Shown here in pieces: positions 9,868 through 19,030 of a stretch of DNA of 50,324 bases. The notes beneath the pieces are model-generated. The model saw only the letters and a program-made list of their open reading frames with translations, had not been told where the DNA came from and searched no databases. The translations under genes were made by a program, and so were the position numbers. The stretch is from assembly GCF_041538065.1 (NCBI RefSeq), contig NZ_JBGORW010000013.1, forward strand, positions 1-50,324, given 5' to 3'. Position 1 is the stretch's first letter. Each line of letters starts with the position of its first letter. Source of the DNA: Leptotrichia hongkongensis (lineage in GTDB: Bacteria > Fusobacteriota > Fusobacteriia > Fusobacteriales > Leptotrichiaceae).

Positions 9868-10938
9868 ATGATATATTTAGTTTTAATAATAATTCTACTA
9901 TTTTTTATATTTGTCATTTATAACAAAACTAGAAAAAATTTTGTTTTATGTCTTATGTATCATAGTGTTGACAGTGAAAAAGGAAAAGGTGGAATTTTTG
10001 TAGATGAATTTGAAGAACATATAAAATGGATAAAAGATAAAAAAACTTTTAAAATGGAGGAACTAAAGGGATTAAATTATACATTGCCGAAAAATTCAAT
10101 ATTAATAACTTTTGATGATGGTTATAAAAATAATTACACTTTAGCTTTTCCAATTTTGAAAAAGTATAATATGAAAGCTACGATATTTTTGAATACAAAA
10201 TTTATTGAAAAAGATGAAGCGTATTTAAACTGGGATGAAGTAAGAGAAATGTATGAAAGCGGACTGGTTGATTTTCAGCTTCACACACATTCTCATCAGT
10301 TAACAGTAAAGGATATTGAAGTGCTTGCTTTTTATGATAATGAAAGTTCGCCATATTTTAAAAGAGAAAGCTATAATTTATTTTTTGAAGGAAATTATGA
10401 TGAAAAAAAAGATATGGAAAAATTAAATGGACTTCCAGTATTTAAATTAAGAAGTAAAATTTCAATTCCTGGATATAAGCCAAAGAAGGACTTTGTAGAA
10501 AAATATAGAAATATAACAGAGTTACAAAAAAATAATAAATCTGAAAAAGAAAAAAAAGAATTTTTAAATAAATTATTTAAAGAAAATCAAAAAGAATTTT
10601 TTGATAAAGTTAGTGAAGAAGAGTTTAGAAAAATTGTAGAATTTGAAATTCTGGAAAATAAAAAAATTATTGAAGAAAAACTTGGAAAAACTCCAGATTG
10701 CCTTGCATATCCTTGGGGTCACCGATACAAAGGGAACCGGGAAGATATAAGAAAATTGGGAGTTGATGTATTTATTACTACAAGAAAAGGCGTAAATCCA
10801 TTAAAACTTAATAAAAACTGGATTTATCGTGTAAGTGGAGACGATTTTGAGAGTTTTGACGAATTTAAAAATGAACTGACTGATGGAAGCAGTCCATATT
10901 ATAGAAAATTGAGAAATATTTTTGTAAAAAAACGTTAA
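9868..10938 (+). CDS. membrane-anchored polysaccharide deacetylase (NodB homology)
   Basis: This 356-residue protein starts with a single hydrophobic segment (MIYLVLIIILLFFIFVIY), giving an N-in membrane anchor with an outside catalytic domain. NodB-domain motifs are visible: LCLMYHSVD, ITFDDGYKNNYT (the catalytic DD pair) and HTHSHQ (metal-binding histidines), with AYPWGHRYKGNREDIRKLG as the late motif. An insert of about 100 charged residues lies between the second and third motifs. ATG 9868 has AAGGA seven bases upstream, while the in-frame ATG at 9853 does not. Such enzymes remove N- or O-acetyl groups from surface glycans, fitting the preceding cluster. Confidence 0.8.
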   Translation: MIYLVLIIILLFFIFVIYNKTRKNFVLCLMYHSVDSEKGKGGIFVDEFEEHIKWIKDKKTFKMEELKGLNYTLPKNSILITFDDGYKNNYTLAFPILKKYNMKATIFLNTKFIEKDEAYLNWDEVREMYESGLVDFQLHTHSHQLTVKDIEVLAFYDNESSPYFKRESYNLFFEGNYDEKKDMEKLNGLPVFKLRSKISIPGYKPKKDFVEKYRNITELQKNNKSEKEKKEFLNKLFKENQKEFFDKVSEEEFRKIVEFEILENKKIIEEKLGKTPDCLAYPWGHRYKGNREDIRKLGVDVFITTRKGVNPLKLNKNWIYRVSGDDFESFDEFKNELTDGSSPYYRKLRNIFVKKR

Positions 10939-11077
10939 TCAGATATTTTACAAAAAATGATTTAAAATTTATTTGAGCCTAGAAAAGATTGAGCGAGTTA
11001 GAAAAAATAATATTTTTGAAAAAATAACCTACAAATTTTTAGTTCAATTTTAAAATGGTTTTATATAAAAGCAAATA

Positions 11078-12856
11078 ATGAAAGGCAAATTTAGATATAT
11101 GAAAAAGATAGAACTCGATTTTGGAGTAATTAAAAAATTAAAAAAATATATAAAAAAATATTATATATTAATCATACTAAATCTTTTACTTGCAACAATA
11201 TCATCTCTTGTTTCTTCAGCTCCAATAGCTTTGATAAAAAGGCTGTTTGATAAAGGTATTGCAGGAAAAAGTGAAAAGGATATTTTGTATGCGGCAGGGG
11301 CAATGATAATGCTTGCGGCAGTTGGAGCAGTACTTATGTATTGGAATACAATTTTTTCAACTGTAATTTCATCTTCTATCTATAAGGACATAGTTACTGA
11401 TATTTATAACAAAATACAGACTTTAGATATGGAATATTTTTCAAGCAAAAAAATAGGGGATATGATGACACGTGTCATGACAGACCCTAGCAATATAAAT
11501 TCAATTATATTAGAGATTTTTGATATGATTTCTGAAATAATAAAAGTAGTCTTTTTTTTAGGAATAGCATTTTATATAGATTTTGATTTAACTTTAGGAG
11601 TCATGGTTGTTACTCCAATCCTTGTAATTACAGTAAGAAGATATGCAAAAAGGCTAAAGCATTCAGGAAGGCAGCGGCAAGAGGCATTAGATGGGCTAAA
11701 TTCCAAGTTGCAGGAAACATTGTCAGGAATTAGGGTTATAAGGGCATTTGCTACAGAGAAGTATGAAATAAATAATTTTAAGAAAAAAAATAATAATTTA
11801 AAAAAAATTGCTGTAAGGTCTGCTAGATACAATGCAAAAGCTAACTCCATTATGGAAGCTTTAAATTATATAATAATAGCGCTTCTATTGATGTTTAGCG
11901 GATATCGTGTTTTGAGGGCAAAAAATTTTACGCCTGGAGACTTTGTTACGATAATAGGTGCTATTTCATCAATGTATACACCTGCAAGACGTGCCATAAC
12001 AAGATTTAATGCAATAAGCGTAAACTTATCTTCAATTACAAGAGTTTCTGAAATCTTAGAAGAAATGCCATCTATTGTAAATAAAGAAAACTGCATAAAA
12101 TTTGAGAATTTTACAGATGGAATAAGCTTTGAAAATGTAGATTTTGAATATAAAGATAATCCTGAAAAAATATTGAAAAACATTAATTTAGATGTTAAAA
12201 AAGGTGAAACAGTTGCCTTTGTAGGGAACTCAGGTGGTGGAAAATCAACACTTGTAAATTTAATACCAAGATTTTTTGATGTATCAAATGGTTCATTAAA
12301 AATTGATGGAATTGATGTTAGAGATTATGAAATAAAGAGTTTACGTAAAGCAATAGGAATCGTGCCACAGGAGACATTCCTTTTTTCTGGAACGATACTT
12401 AGTAACATAAAATATAGTCGTCAGAATGCTACTTTTGAAGAAGTTGTAGAAGCTGCAAAACAAGCTAATGCACATGAATTTATTGAAAATCTTCCTGATG
12501 GATATGATACAGAAATTGGAGAACGCGGAGTAAAATTATCAGGTGGACAGAAACAAAGGATTGCAATTGCACGTGCAATCTTAGAAAATCCTCAAATATT
12601 AATTTTGGATGAAGCAACTTCAGCTCTTGATAATGAGTCTGAAAAGCTGGTTCAGGACGCACTTGAAAAACTTATGGAAGGAAAAACAACATTTATTATC
12701 GCTCATAGGTTGACAACAATCGAAAATAGTAATAAAATAGTAGTGATACAGAAAGGTGAAATAAAAGAAGTGGGAAGTCATAATGAATTATTAAGTAAAG
12801 ATGGAATTTACAAAGCGTTATATAATAAAAACTTTGATAATAATATAAAAAATTAA
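11078..12856 (+). CDS. msbA: MsbA-like ABC exporter (fused membrane and ATPase domains)
   Basis: This 592-residue half-transporter has six probable membrane helices in residues 1-330 and an ATPase domain from about residue 345. Walker A is VGNSGGGKSTLVNL (~380), the signature LSGGQKQRIAIARA (~487), Walker B ILILDEATSALD (~508), and the H-loop IIAHRLTT. Length and motif order match MsbA lipid A-core flippases, and the glycan-cluster context supports LPS export. A general multidrug exporter of the same type is possible. No clear ribosome-binding site precedes ATG 11078. The in-frame ATG 11099 is an alternative start. The symbol is tentative. Confidence 0.75.
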   Translation: MKGKFRYMKKIELDFGVIKKLKKYIKKYYILIILNLLLATISSLVSSAPIALIKRLFDKGIAGKSEKDILYAAGAMIMLAAVGAVLMYWNTIFSTVISSSIYKDIVTDIYNKIQTLDMEYFSSKKIGDMMTRVMTDPSNINSIILEIFDMISEIIKVVFFLGIAFYIDFDLTLGVMVVTPILVITVRRYAKRLKHSGRQRQEALDGLNSKLQETLSGIRVIRAFATEKYEINNFKKKNNNLKKIAVRSARYNAKANSIMEALNYIIIALLLMFSGYRVLRAKNFTPGDFVTIIGAISSMYTPARRAITRFNAISVNLSSITRVSEILEEMPSIVNKENCIKFENFTDGISFENVDFEYKDNPEKILKNINLDVKKGETVAFVGNSGGGKSTLVNLIPRFFDVSNGSLKIDGIDVRDYEIKSLRKAIGIVPQETFLFSGTILSNIKYSRQNATFEEVVEAAKQANAHEFIENLPDGYDTEIGERGVKLSGGQKQRIAIARAILENPQILILDEATSALDNESEKLVQDALEKLMEGKTTFIIAHRLTTIENSNKIVVIQKGEIKEVGSHNELLSKDGIYKALYNKNFDNNIKN

Positions 12857-12925
12857 TAAAAATTCAAAATTATGGCATATAAAATTATATTTTACTAAAA
12901 AAAATAAAAAGTTAGGAGAGTAAAA

Positions 12926-13522
12926 ATGAAACAGATAAAAGGTATTTTTTTATTTTTGATGTCAATTGTACTTGTGGCATTTGGAAGTCAAGATTCAAAG
13001 AACTCGAAAAATTTAGTAAAACAATTAGAAGATGAAACTAAAAAAGTAGGAGATAAAATAAAAGAAGTTAAGGAAGTAAAAACAGCAAAAGTAGAAGCTA
13101 AAAAAGAAGAGAAAAAACCTGAACAGAAAAAAGAAGTTCAACAGCAGCCTGTAGCAACAAACGTTCAGGCACAGTCTCAGCCTCAAACACAGCAACCAGC
13201 TGTAAATACACCTCCGCAACAACCTGCAGCATTAACAGAAGGTGCAGTTAATCCAGAATTTGCTCTTAATGAAGGTAACAAAGTTAATGGTAAAAAAGAA
13301 AATAGAAAAAATAGAAGAAATAATAGAAACGGCTTATCTAAAGCGCCAAGACATAGCCGTTTAAAAGACAGTTCGGCAGCAGCACCAAAAGAAACTACAT
13401 CAAAAGTTAAATCTCAAGATTCTGCTCCAAAATCATCTGGAAGCAGCAGTTCTGGTGGTAGTGGAAGTAGCAGTTCAGGTTCATCTTCGTCAGGTGGAGG
13501 AGATTCAAGCTCTTCAGAATAG
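12926..13522 (+). CDS. exported low-complexity protein, function unknown
   Basis: This 198-residue protein has a clear signal peptide (MKQIKGIFLFLMSIVLVAFG) and no Cys after it, so it is not a lipoprotein. The mature part is built of compositional blocks: a Lys/Glu-rich helix-prone stretch (~25-75), a Gln/Pro-rich stretch (~75-110), a basic Asn/Arg stretch (~128-150) and a Ser/Gly tail (~170-198). GGAG lies about seven bases before the ATG. I do not recognise a family. The design suggests an extended surface or periplasmic linker protein. It stands alone between the exporter and the RnfD-like gene. Confidence 0.6.
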   Translation: MKQIKGIFLFLMSIVLVAFGSQDSKNSKNLVKQLEDETKKVGDKIKEVKEVKTAKVEAKKEEKKPEQKKEVQQQPVATNVQAQSQPQTQQPAVNTPPQQPAALTEGAVNPEFALNEGNKVNGKKENRKNRRNNRNGLSKAPRHSRLKDSSAAAPKETTSKVKSQDSAPKSSGSSSSGGSGSSSSGSSSSGGGDSSSSE

Positions 13523-13618
13523 TAGTAGTAACTCAAATTTTTTGAAAACATAGTTAATGCAAGTTAAATAAATTTTTGATTTTAGTAACTAATTATAGAA
13601 AATTATATTTATCAAAAC

Positions 13619-14698
13619 ATGGAAATATCAAAATATAAAAGAAAGGTAGTGAAATTTAATATGTTTAGAAGTAGGAGAAAAGAATTACAGGAAAATTTAA
13701 CAAAAACTAATATAGATATTTTAGTATCTCTAATTCCCATGTTGCTTGTAGCATTTTTTGTTTATGAAATAACACCAGTTTTAGTGATATTATCAGCAGT
13801 TATTGCTTCAGAACTGATAGAAATAATATTTTCATTCTTAATACAGAAGAACAGAGATGCTTTAAAAGATTTTTCGGGAGTTGTAATAGGGGCTTTAACA
13901 GGGTTTGTACTTGCTCCATTTACACCATTTTACGTAGCGGCATTTGCTGGTGGAATGGCCACACTGTTTGGAAAAGTTATATACAGAGGAATGGATAAGA
14001 AAATTTTTAATCCTGTGATTTTGGGAAAACTATTTGTGTTAACATTTTTCCCAGCAGTTCTTGCACCTAATTCTACAGCATGGACTAATTCAGAAATTTT
14101 GAATATTTCCAATGAAAAGATATCAGGGTTGGCATCTTTGATTTTAATAAATAAAGGTATAATTGGTGAATTTTCAATAATTGCAATGGTTTTAGGAGCT
14201 ATATATTTAATGTTTAGAACAAAAATAACTTGGCATGTGTCGGTAGCATTTTTTGTTACAATTTTCATTGGATATTATGTATCTTCTAGTCGTAATGTAG
14301 ATGTAACGACTTCGCTTGGAGAAGTAATATTTATGGGAATTTTTGTTTTGACAGATACGTTCACTACTCCTCAACATGGGTTTGGAAAAATATTCTTTGG
14401 ATTTTTAGCTGGACTTTCCACAGTAATATTCTGGTTTTTAGGAATTCATACTGAAGCAATTATTTATTCAGTGTTAATTTTGAACCCTTTCACAAAACCT
14501 ATAAATACAATTTTCAAGCCAAATGTATTTGGTGAGGAATCAGTTTCCTTTGCTGAAATAATACAAGGGATTGGTTTTGCAATTATTGTAGTTTTAATTG
14601 TATTTGCAACATCTTACCTGCATACTTATGGATTTATTCCATATATTGTTTATATTTATGTTGTATATGGAATATGGCGATTATACAACAACAGATAA
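13619..14698 (+). CDS. RnfD/NqrB-family membrane protein, lone copy
   Basis: This 359-residue protein has about nine membrane segments and aligns by eye with RnfD/NqrB: TGFVLAPFTPFYVAA, GMDKKIFNPVILGKLF, TDTFTTPQHGFGKIFFG and VLILNPFTKPIN. RnfD normally carries FMN covalently on Thr of an S/TGAT motif. The matching position here reads ISGLASLI, with Ala where Thr is expected. No other rnf or nqr genes lie in the window. The start is uncertain: ATG 13619 has no Shine-Dalgarno, and in-frame ATG 13661 follows AGAAAGG by 14 bases. It is either an Rnf subunit encoded apart from its complex or a flavin-less paralogue. Confidence 0.72.
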   Translation: MEISKYKRKVVKFNMFRSRRKELQENLTKTNIDILVSLIPMLLVAFFVYEITPVLVILSAVIASELIEIIFSFLIQKNRDALKDFSGVVIGALTGFVLAPFTPFYVAAFAGGMATLFGKVIYRGMDKKIFNPVILGKLFVLTFFPAVLAPNSTAWTNSEILNISNEKISGLASLILINKGIIGEFSIIAMVLGAIYLMFRTKITWHVSVAFFVTIFIGYYVSSSRNVDVTTSLGEVIFMGIFVLTDTFTTPQHGFGKIFFGFLAGLSTVIFWFLGIHTEAIIYSVLILNPFTKPINTIFKPNVFGEESVSFAEIIQGIGFAIIVVLIVFATSYLHTYGFIPYIVYIYVVYGIWRLYNNR

Positions 14699-14716
14699 AA
14701 ATAGGGAAGGCTTTTT

Positions 14717-17700
14717 ATGAACTTTAACTTAAGTTTTTTAGATAAAATAGAAAAATTAAAAGATAAAAAAATAGATATTTTACAATCTGAAAATAATTTT
14801 TACCGCGGTGCAATTCCGTGGTTTTTATTATGTTCAGAAAAGAAAAAGATAATTTATATTTCCACATCCAACAGAAATTTGGAAAATTATCATGCAATGC
14901 TGGAAAATTACTATGAAATGTCAGAAAAACAAAAGGATATTTTAATAAAAAAATCTAAAACTGGTAAAAAAAATATTAAAGAAAGTAAAAATAAACTAGA
15001 AGATAAAAAAATAATTGATATTTTTGAAAATATTTCACAAAATAAAGAAGATATTACTGGAATAAATATAAGACTGTTGGATATTTTAAAAAATCAGGAA
15101 AAATTTATTTTATTTGTGAATTTACAGATTACTTTGGATATTTTTTTTGAAAAAGTTAAGTTTTTTTCCTTTGAGATTGGAAAAGAATATAGTTTTACGA
15201 AAATTGTGGAATTTCTTGTAGAAAATGGGTATGAAAATTCATATTTGATTGAGAAAAAGGGTCAGTACAGCAGACGTGGGGATATTCTTGATATTTTTCC
15301 GCCAGATTTGGAAAATCCTGTTAGACTGGAATTTTTTGGGGATGAACTGGAAAGTATAAGAATTTTTGACATTGATAGCCAGATTTCTGTGGAAAAGATG
15401 CAAGAAATAAAGGTTTTTGGAAATTTGCTTTCTGGAAATAATTATGAATTGATTGAGCTTATTGATGAACTAAAGGCGGAAGATGTAACGATCGTTATTG
15501 AAAATGAGGAATTGCTGGACTATAAAATGGAAGAGTTTATTTTGCTTGACAGAAGCCGTGAGGAAATTTATCGAAAAAGATATGAAAATCTGAAGAAAAA
15601 AAGTATTTTTGTTCAGACTAAAAATTTCTCACAGGAGCAGATTGAAACTTTTAGGGATAAAAATAGGCTTGAAAAATTGTCAAAAATTGAAGATATTTAT
15701 ATTTTTACGAATAACTATGAGAAGAAAATGGCTGAATTTGGACAAATTCTGACTGAAAAAGAAAACAATCTGGAAATTGAAAAATATGAGCTGTTTGAAG
15801 GATTTATCTTTAGTGATACTTCAGAAAATCCAGATAATAAAAATAGAAAAAATAATTTTATTGTGCTTACAGACAGGGAGCTTGACGGATATATTTACGA
15901 GCGAAAGAAAAAAACAACAAAAGCTATAAAATATAAAAAAGTCAATCAGATTATAGAAGGTGACTATGTAATCCACGTTCAATATGGTGTTGGAATTTAT
16001 AAGGGAATTCAGACAATGGAAGAGCGGGATTATTTGAAAATCAAGTATGCTGACGAGGATATTTTGTATATTCCTGTGGAAAAGCTGGACAGACTTGAAA
16101 AATATGTGTCAAATGATACGGAACCGCAGTTATTCAGGCTGGGAACACGTGGATTTAAACGGAAAAGAAAAAAGCTCGAAGAAGATATTCAGAAATTTGC
16201 GGCAGAACTTATCAAAATACAGGCAAGAAGACAAAGCCAGAACGGTTTTGTATATCAGAAAGATACTGTGTGGCAGGAGGAATTTGAGGCGAATTTTCCA
16301 TTTGAAGAAACAGAAGATCAGAGAAATGCCATAAATGATGTGAAAAAGGATATGGAAAGTCCGCAAATAATGGACAGGATTGTCTGTGGAGATGTTGGAT
16401 ATGGGAAAACGGAAGTTGCAATGAGAGCTGCATTTAAAGCAATTGACAATGGAAAGCAGGTTGTTATGGTAGCTCCGACTACAGTGCTTGCAGAACAGCA
16501 TTTTGAAAGATTTAAAAGAAGATTTGAAAATTATCCAATTACAATTGAGAATTTATCACGGCTTACAAAAAGTAAATCAAAAGATATTTTGAAAAATCTG
16601 AAAAGTGGAATTATTGACTTAGTTATTGGAACTCACAGGCTTCTAAGTGATGACGTACAGTTTAAGAACTTAGGGCTTTTAATTATTGATGAGGAGCAGA
16701 AATTTGGAGTTAAGGCTAAAGAAAAGTTAAAATCTCAAAGGGAAAAGCTGGATGTGCTGACATTAACTGCGACTCCGATTCCACGTACATTAAATCTTGC
16801 GATGCTTGGAATCCGAGAGATTTCCATAATTGACACTCCGCCAACAAACAGGCTTCCCATTATAACAGAAATTCTCGATTGGGATGAGGAAACAATAAAA
16901 ATGGCAATACTGCGTGAACTATCACGTGATGGGCAAGTTTTCTATATTTATAACGATGTAAAAAATATGAAGGAAAAATTGAAGGAACTGAAGGAAATGC
17001 TTCCAGATTTTGTAAAAATAGAATTTATAAATGGACAGCTTCCGCCAAAGGAAATTAAGGATAAGTTGTTGCGTTTTGAAAATGGGCAGTTTGACATTCT
17101 GATTGCTTCAACAATTATTGAAAATGGAATTGATGTGGGAAATGCTAACACTATTTTGATTGAAAATTTTACTGGTCTAGGATTATCGCAGGTGTATCAG
17201 CTGAAAGGGCGTGTAGGACGTAGCAACAGGCAAGGATACTGTTATTTATTAAAAACGAGAAATATTACAAAGCAGGGACGTCAAAAGGAAGAAAGCATGC
17301 TAAAAGTGGAAGGAATAAAATCAGGAGGTTTTCAAATTTCGATGGAAGACTTGAAAATACGTGGTGCTGGGGAAATTTTGGGAGATAAGCAGCACGGAAC
17401 GATTGAAACTTTTGGATATGATTTATATATAAAAATGCTAAATGAGGAAATTCGTAGGCAAAAGGGCGAGTTCGTCGAAAAAATAGAAAATGTGGAAATT
17501 ATACTAAATGAAAGAGGATTTATTCCGGAAACATATATTGAAAAAGATGAAAGGCTAAATATCTATAAACGTTTTGCAATGCTGGAAACAGATAGCGAAT
17601 TAACTGATTTGCTTGATGAAATTAGAGATAGATTTGGGAAAATTCCAGAACAGATGAAAAAATTTATTTTAAGCATTAAATTAAAATTATTTGCTGAAAA

Positions 17701-17932
17701 ATACAAAATTCAGAGAATTTTTGAAACAAGAAATCATTTTGAGCTGTACTTTTTAGGAAACGCTCAAAAAGAACAGGCAGAGTTAAATGAAAAATTTGAG
17801 ATGAAGAAAGTTGTAAAAACTATTGATGCAGTAAGTCCGAAAGGAAAAAATAAAGAGGAGGATACAGTTGATAATCTTGTTGTAATGAAAGTAAGAAAAT
17901 CGGATTTTTTAACTGTTGTGGGATGTGAATAA
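14717..17932 (+). CDS. mfd: transcription-repair coupling factor Mfd
   Basis: This 1071-residue protein is a little shorter than E. coli Mfd (1148). It has a UvrB-like N-terminal module (RRGDILDIFPPD near 190), the RNA-polymerase-interacting region (GDYVIHVQYGVGIYKGIQ near 415), and a RecG-like superfamily 2 translocase with Walker A GDVGYGKTEVAMRAA (~556), LLIIDEEQKFGVKAKEK (~655), LTATPIPRTL, and QLKGRVGRSNRQGYCYLL. A C-terminal Mfd regulatory domain follows. Mfd removes stalled RNA polymerase and recruits UvrA. The gene follows the RnfD-like gene by 18 bases and ends in a good terminator. Confidence 0.97.
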   Translation: MNFNLSFLDKIEKLKDKKIDILQSENNFYRGAIPWFLLCSEKKKIIYISTSNRNLENYHAMLENYYEMSEKQKDILIKKSKTGKKNIKESKNKLEDKKIIDIFENISQNKEDITGINIRLLDILKNQEKFILFVNLQITLDIFFEKVKFFSFEIGKEYSFTKIVEFLVENGYENSYLIEKKGQYSRRGDILDIFPPDLENPVRLEFFGDELESIRIFDIDSQISVEKMQEIKVFGNLLSGNNYELIELIDELKAEDVTIVIENEELLDYKMEEFILLDRSREEIYRKRYENLKKKSIFVQTKNFSQEQIETFRDKNRLEKLSKIEDIYIFTNNYEKKMAEFGQILTEKENNLEIEKYELFEGFIFSDTSENPDNKNRKNNFIVLTDRELDGYIYERKKKTTKAIKYKKVNQIIEGDYVIHVQYGVGIYKGIQTMEERDYLKIKYADEDILYIPVEKLDRLEKYVSNDTEPQLFRLGTRGFKRKRKKLEEDIQKFAAELIKIQARRQSQNGFVYQKDTVWQEEFEANFPFEETEDQRNAINDVKKDMESPQIMDRIVCGDVGYGKTEVAMRAAFKAIDNGKQVVMVAPTTVLAEQHFERFKRRFENYPITIENLSRLTKSKSKDILKNLKSGIIDLVIGTHRLLSDDVQFKNLGLLIIDEEQKFGVKAKEKLKSQREKLDVLTLTATPIPRTLNLAMLGIREISIIDTPPTNRLPIITEILDWDEETIKMAILRELSRDGQVFYIYNDVKNMKEKLKELKEMLPDFVKIEFINGQLPPKEIKDKLLRFENGQFDILIASTIIENGIDVGNANTILIENFTGLGLSQVYQLKGRVGRSNRQGYCYLLKTRNITKQGRQKEESMLKVEGIKSGGFQISMEDLKIRGAGEILGDKQHGTIETFGYDLYIKMLNEEIRRQKGEFVEKIENVEIILNERGFIPETYIEKDERLNIYKRFAMLETDSELTDLLDEIRDRFGKIPEQMKKFILSIKLKLFAEKYKIQRIFETRNHFELYFLGNAQKEQAELNEKFEMKKVVKTIDAVSPKGKNKEEDTVDNLVVMKVRKSDFLTVVGCE

Positions 17933-17984
17933 AATTGTCAAAACTTTTAGGTTCAGGGTTAAAGAAGTTTTGTCATAAATATAT

Positions 17985-18020
17985 AAAAGCTTTAGTCAGT
18001 TAAAGGCTAGAGCTTTTTTT
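17985..18020 (+). terminator. intrinsic terminator after mfd
   Basis: AAAAGCTTTAGTC (17985-17997) pairs with GGCTAGAGCTTTT (18005-18017), 13 pairs including two G-U, around a seven-base loop, running into a T tract at 18014-18020. It isolates mfd from the eut operon. Confidence 0.85.
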
Positions 18021-18081
18021 GTATTTTTTAAAATTAATTATACAAAATTAAATATGATTTTAAATTTTTTCACAAAAGCTA

Positions 18082-18109
18082 TTGACAAAATGAAAAATCG
18101 TAGTATACT
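18082..18109 (+). promoter_or_regulatory. eut operon promoter
   Basis: TTGACA (18082-18087) and TATACT (18104-18109) are separated by 16 bases, close to the sigma-70/A consensus. The start site would fall near 18116. That gives a leader of about 255 bases before the first eutM, containing an antitermination-type hairpin. Confidence 0.8.
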
Positions 18110-18214
18110 CAAAGTGGAAGTTGTGTTACAATGGGGTATGCAAAACTTTTGAAAAGACTATTAAATAGTGAAAAAATCAACTAAACTAAACATATTTAAG
18201 AACAATAATATTTA

Positions 18215-18260
18215 AAGCAAAGGAGCTTGAGAAATTATTTATTTTTTTAGTTCCTTTTTT
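18215..18260 (+). promoter_or_regulatory. ANTAR-type antitermination hairpin overlapping a leader terminator
   Basis: AAGC (18215-18218) and GCTT (18225-18228) close a hexaloop AAAGGA with A at position 1 and G at position 4, the loop pattern known for EutV/ANTAR RNA targets. The same bases AAAGGAGCT (18219-18227) can instead pair with AGTTCCTTT (18249-18257), followed by T's, forming a terminator. The two folds exclude each other, so binding of phosphorylated EutV (encoded downstream) to the hairpin would permit read-through. The usual first hairpin is not obvious. A weak candidate with loop AATGGG sits at 18124-18142. Confidence 0.7.
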
Positions 18261-18317
18261 ATTTTTGTCAATTAATAATTTTTTATATATAGACAAATTA
18301 TTGATTTTAGAAAAATT

Positions 18318-18326
18318 AAGGAGGTG
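18318..18326 (+). promoter_or_regulatory. orphan Shine-Dalgarno sequence in the eut leader
   Basis: AAGGAGGTG is a near-perfect ribosome-binding site, but no ATG/GTG/TTG follows at a normal distance. The first eutM has its own AGGAGG at 18361-18366. It may be a standby site, a remnant, or part of leader structure. Confidence 0.45.
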
Positions 18327-18373
18327 AAAAATTCGAATATTTTGTTAATAAAACAATTTAGGAGGAAAAAACT

Positions 18374-18658
18374 ATGGCAACATTAAATGCACTAGGAATG
18401 ATTGAAACAAAAGGATTAGTAGCGGCAATAGAAGCTGCCGATGCGATGGTAAAAGCAGCAAACGTTACTCTAATCGGAAAAGAACACGTAGGTGGAGGAC
18501 TAGTATCAGTATTAGTAAGAGGAGACGTAGGAGCAGTTAAGGCTGCAACAGATGCAGGAGCTGCGGCTGCCGAAAGAGTAGGAGAATTGATTTCAATTCA
18601 CGTAATCCCACGTCCACATGCTGAAGTTGAGACAATTCTGCCAAAAGGAAGAGAATAA
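18374..18658 (+). CDS. eutM: EutM microcompartment shell protein, copy 1
   Basis: This 94-residue protein is a single BMC domain (PduA/EutM/CcmK class): NALGMIETKGLVAAIEAADA at the start, VLVRGDVGAVKAATDAG in the middle and a VIPRPHAEVE ending. Such proteins form flat hexamers tiling the shell, with a central pore for substrate passage. AGGAGG lies about eight bases upstream of the ATG. It is the first of three near-identical eutM genes. The first roughly 250 bases differ from copy 2 at about four positions by my count. A hydrophilic tail (PKGRE) distinguishes it. Confidence 0.93.
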   Translation: MATLNALGMIETKGLVAAIEAADAMVKAANVTLIGKEHVGGGLVSVLVRGDVGAVKAATDAGAAAAERVGELISIHVIPRPHAEVETILPKGRE

Positions 18659-18728
18659 TTTTTAAGTTCTTAAAATGACATAGCATATAAACAATGTTTA
18701 TAAATAAAATTTTTAGGAGGAAAAAACT

Positions 18729-19004
18729 ATGGCAACATTAAATGCACTAGGAATGATTGAAACAAAAGGATTAGTAGCGGCAATAGAAGCTGCCGATGCG
18801 ATGGTAAAAGCAGCAAACGTTACTCTAATCGGAAAAGAACACGTAGGTGGAGGACTAGTAACAGTATTAGTAAGAGGAGATGTAGGAGCAGTTAAGGCTG
18901 CAACAGATGCAGGAGCTGCGGCTGCTGAAAGAGTAGGAGAATTGATTTCAATTCATGTAATCCCACGTCCACATGCTGAAGTTGAAACTATTTTGCCTAG
19001 ATAA
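18729..19004 (+). CDS. eutM: EutM microcompartment shell protein, copy 2
   Basis: This 91-residue BMC-domain protein is nearly identical to copy 1, with one internal substitution (Ser to Thr in the VLVRG strand region) and a shorter end (ILPR). The duplicated segment also includes the ribosome-binding site and the bases just before the ATG (AGGAGGAAAAAACT), so the duplication covered the translation signal. It follows copy 1 by 70 bases and precedes eutS closely. Having several copies may set the ratio of the main hexamer to other shell parts, or give mixed hexamers. Confidence 0.93.
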   Translation: MATLNALGMIETKGLVAAIEAADAMVKAANVTLIGKEHVGGGLVTVLVRGDVGAVKAATDAGAAAAERVGELISIHVIPRPHAEVETILPR

Positions 19005-19030
19005 AGGGATTTTTAGAAAGGATTTGTCAG

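Noticed and set aside
13440..13522. Short repeated units that could be a CRISPR or tandem repeat array
   Set aside because: They encode the Ser/Gly tail of an exported low-complexity protein. Units are irregular and there are no spacers. No CRISPR array was seen in the window.
16130..16501. Open frames on the - strand inside mfd
   Set aside because: They are shadows of a strongly conserved + strand gene, with no ribosome-binding sites or recognisable motifs.
18324..18386. GTG-started leader peptide overlapping eutM
   Set aside because: The GTG is part of the ribosome-binding site itself and is out of frame with eutM, so initiation there is implausible.
18374..19004. Assembly duplication creating the first two eutM genes
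   Set aside because: The copies differ at several bases and at their 3' ends, and the spacers differ, so they are real separate genes.
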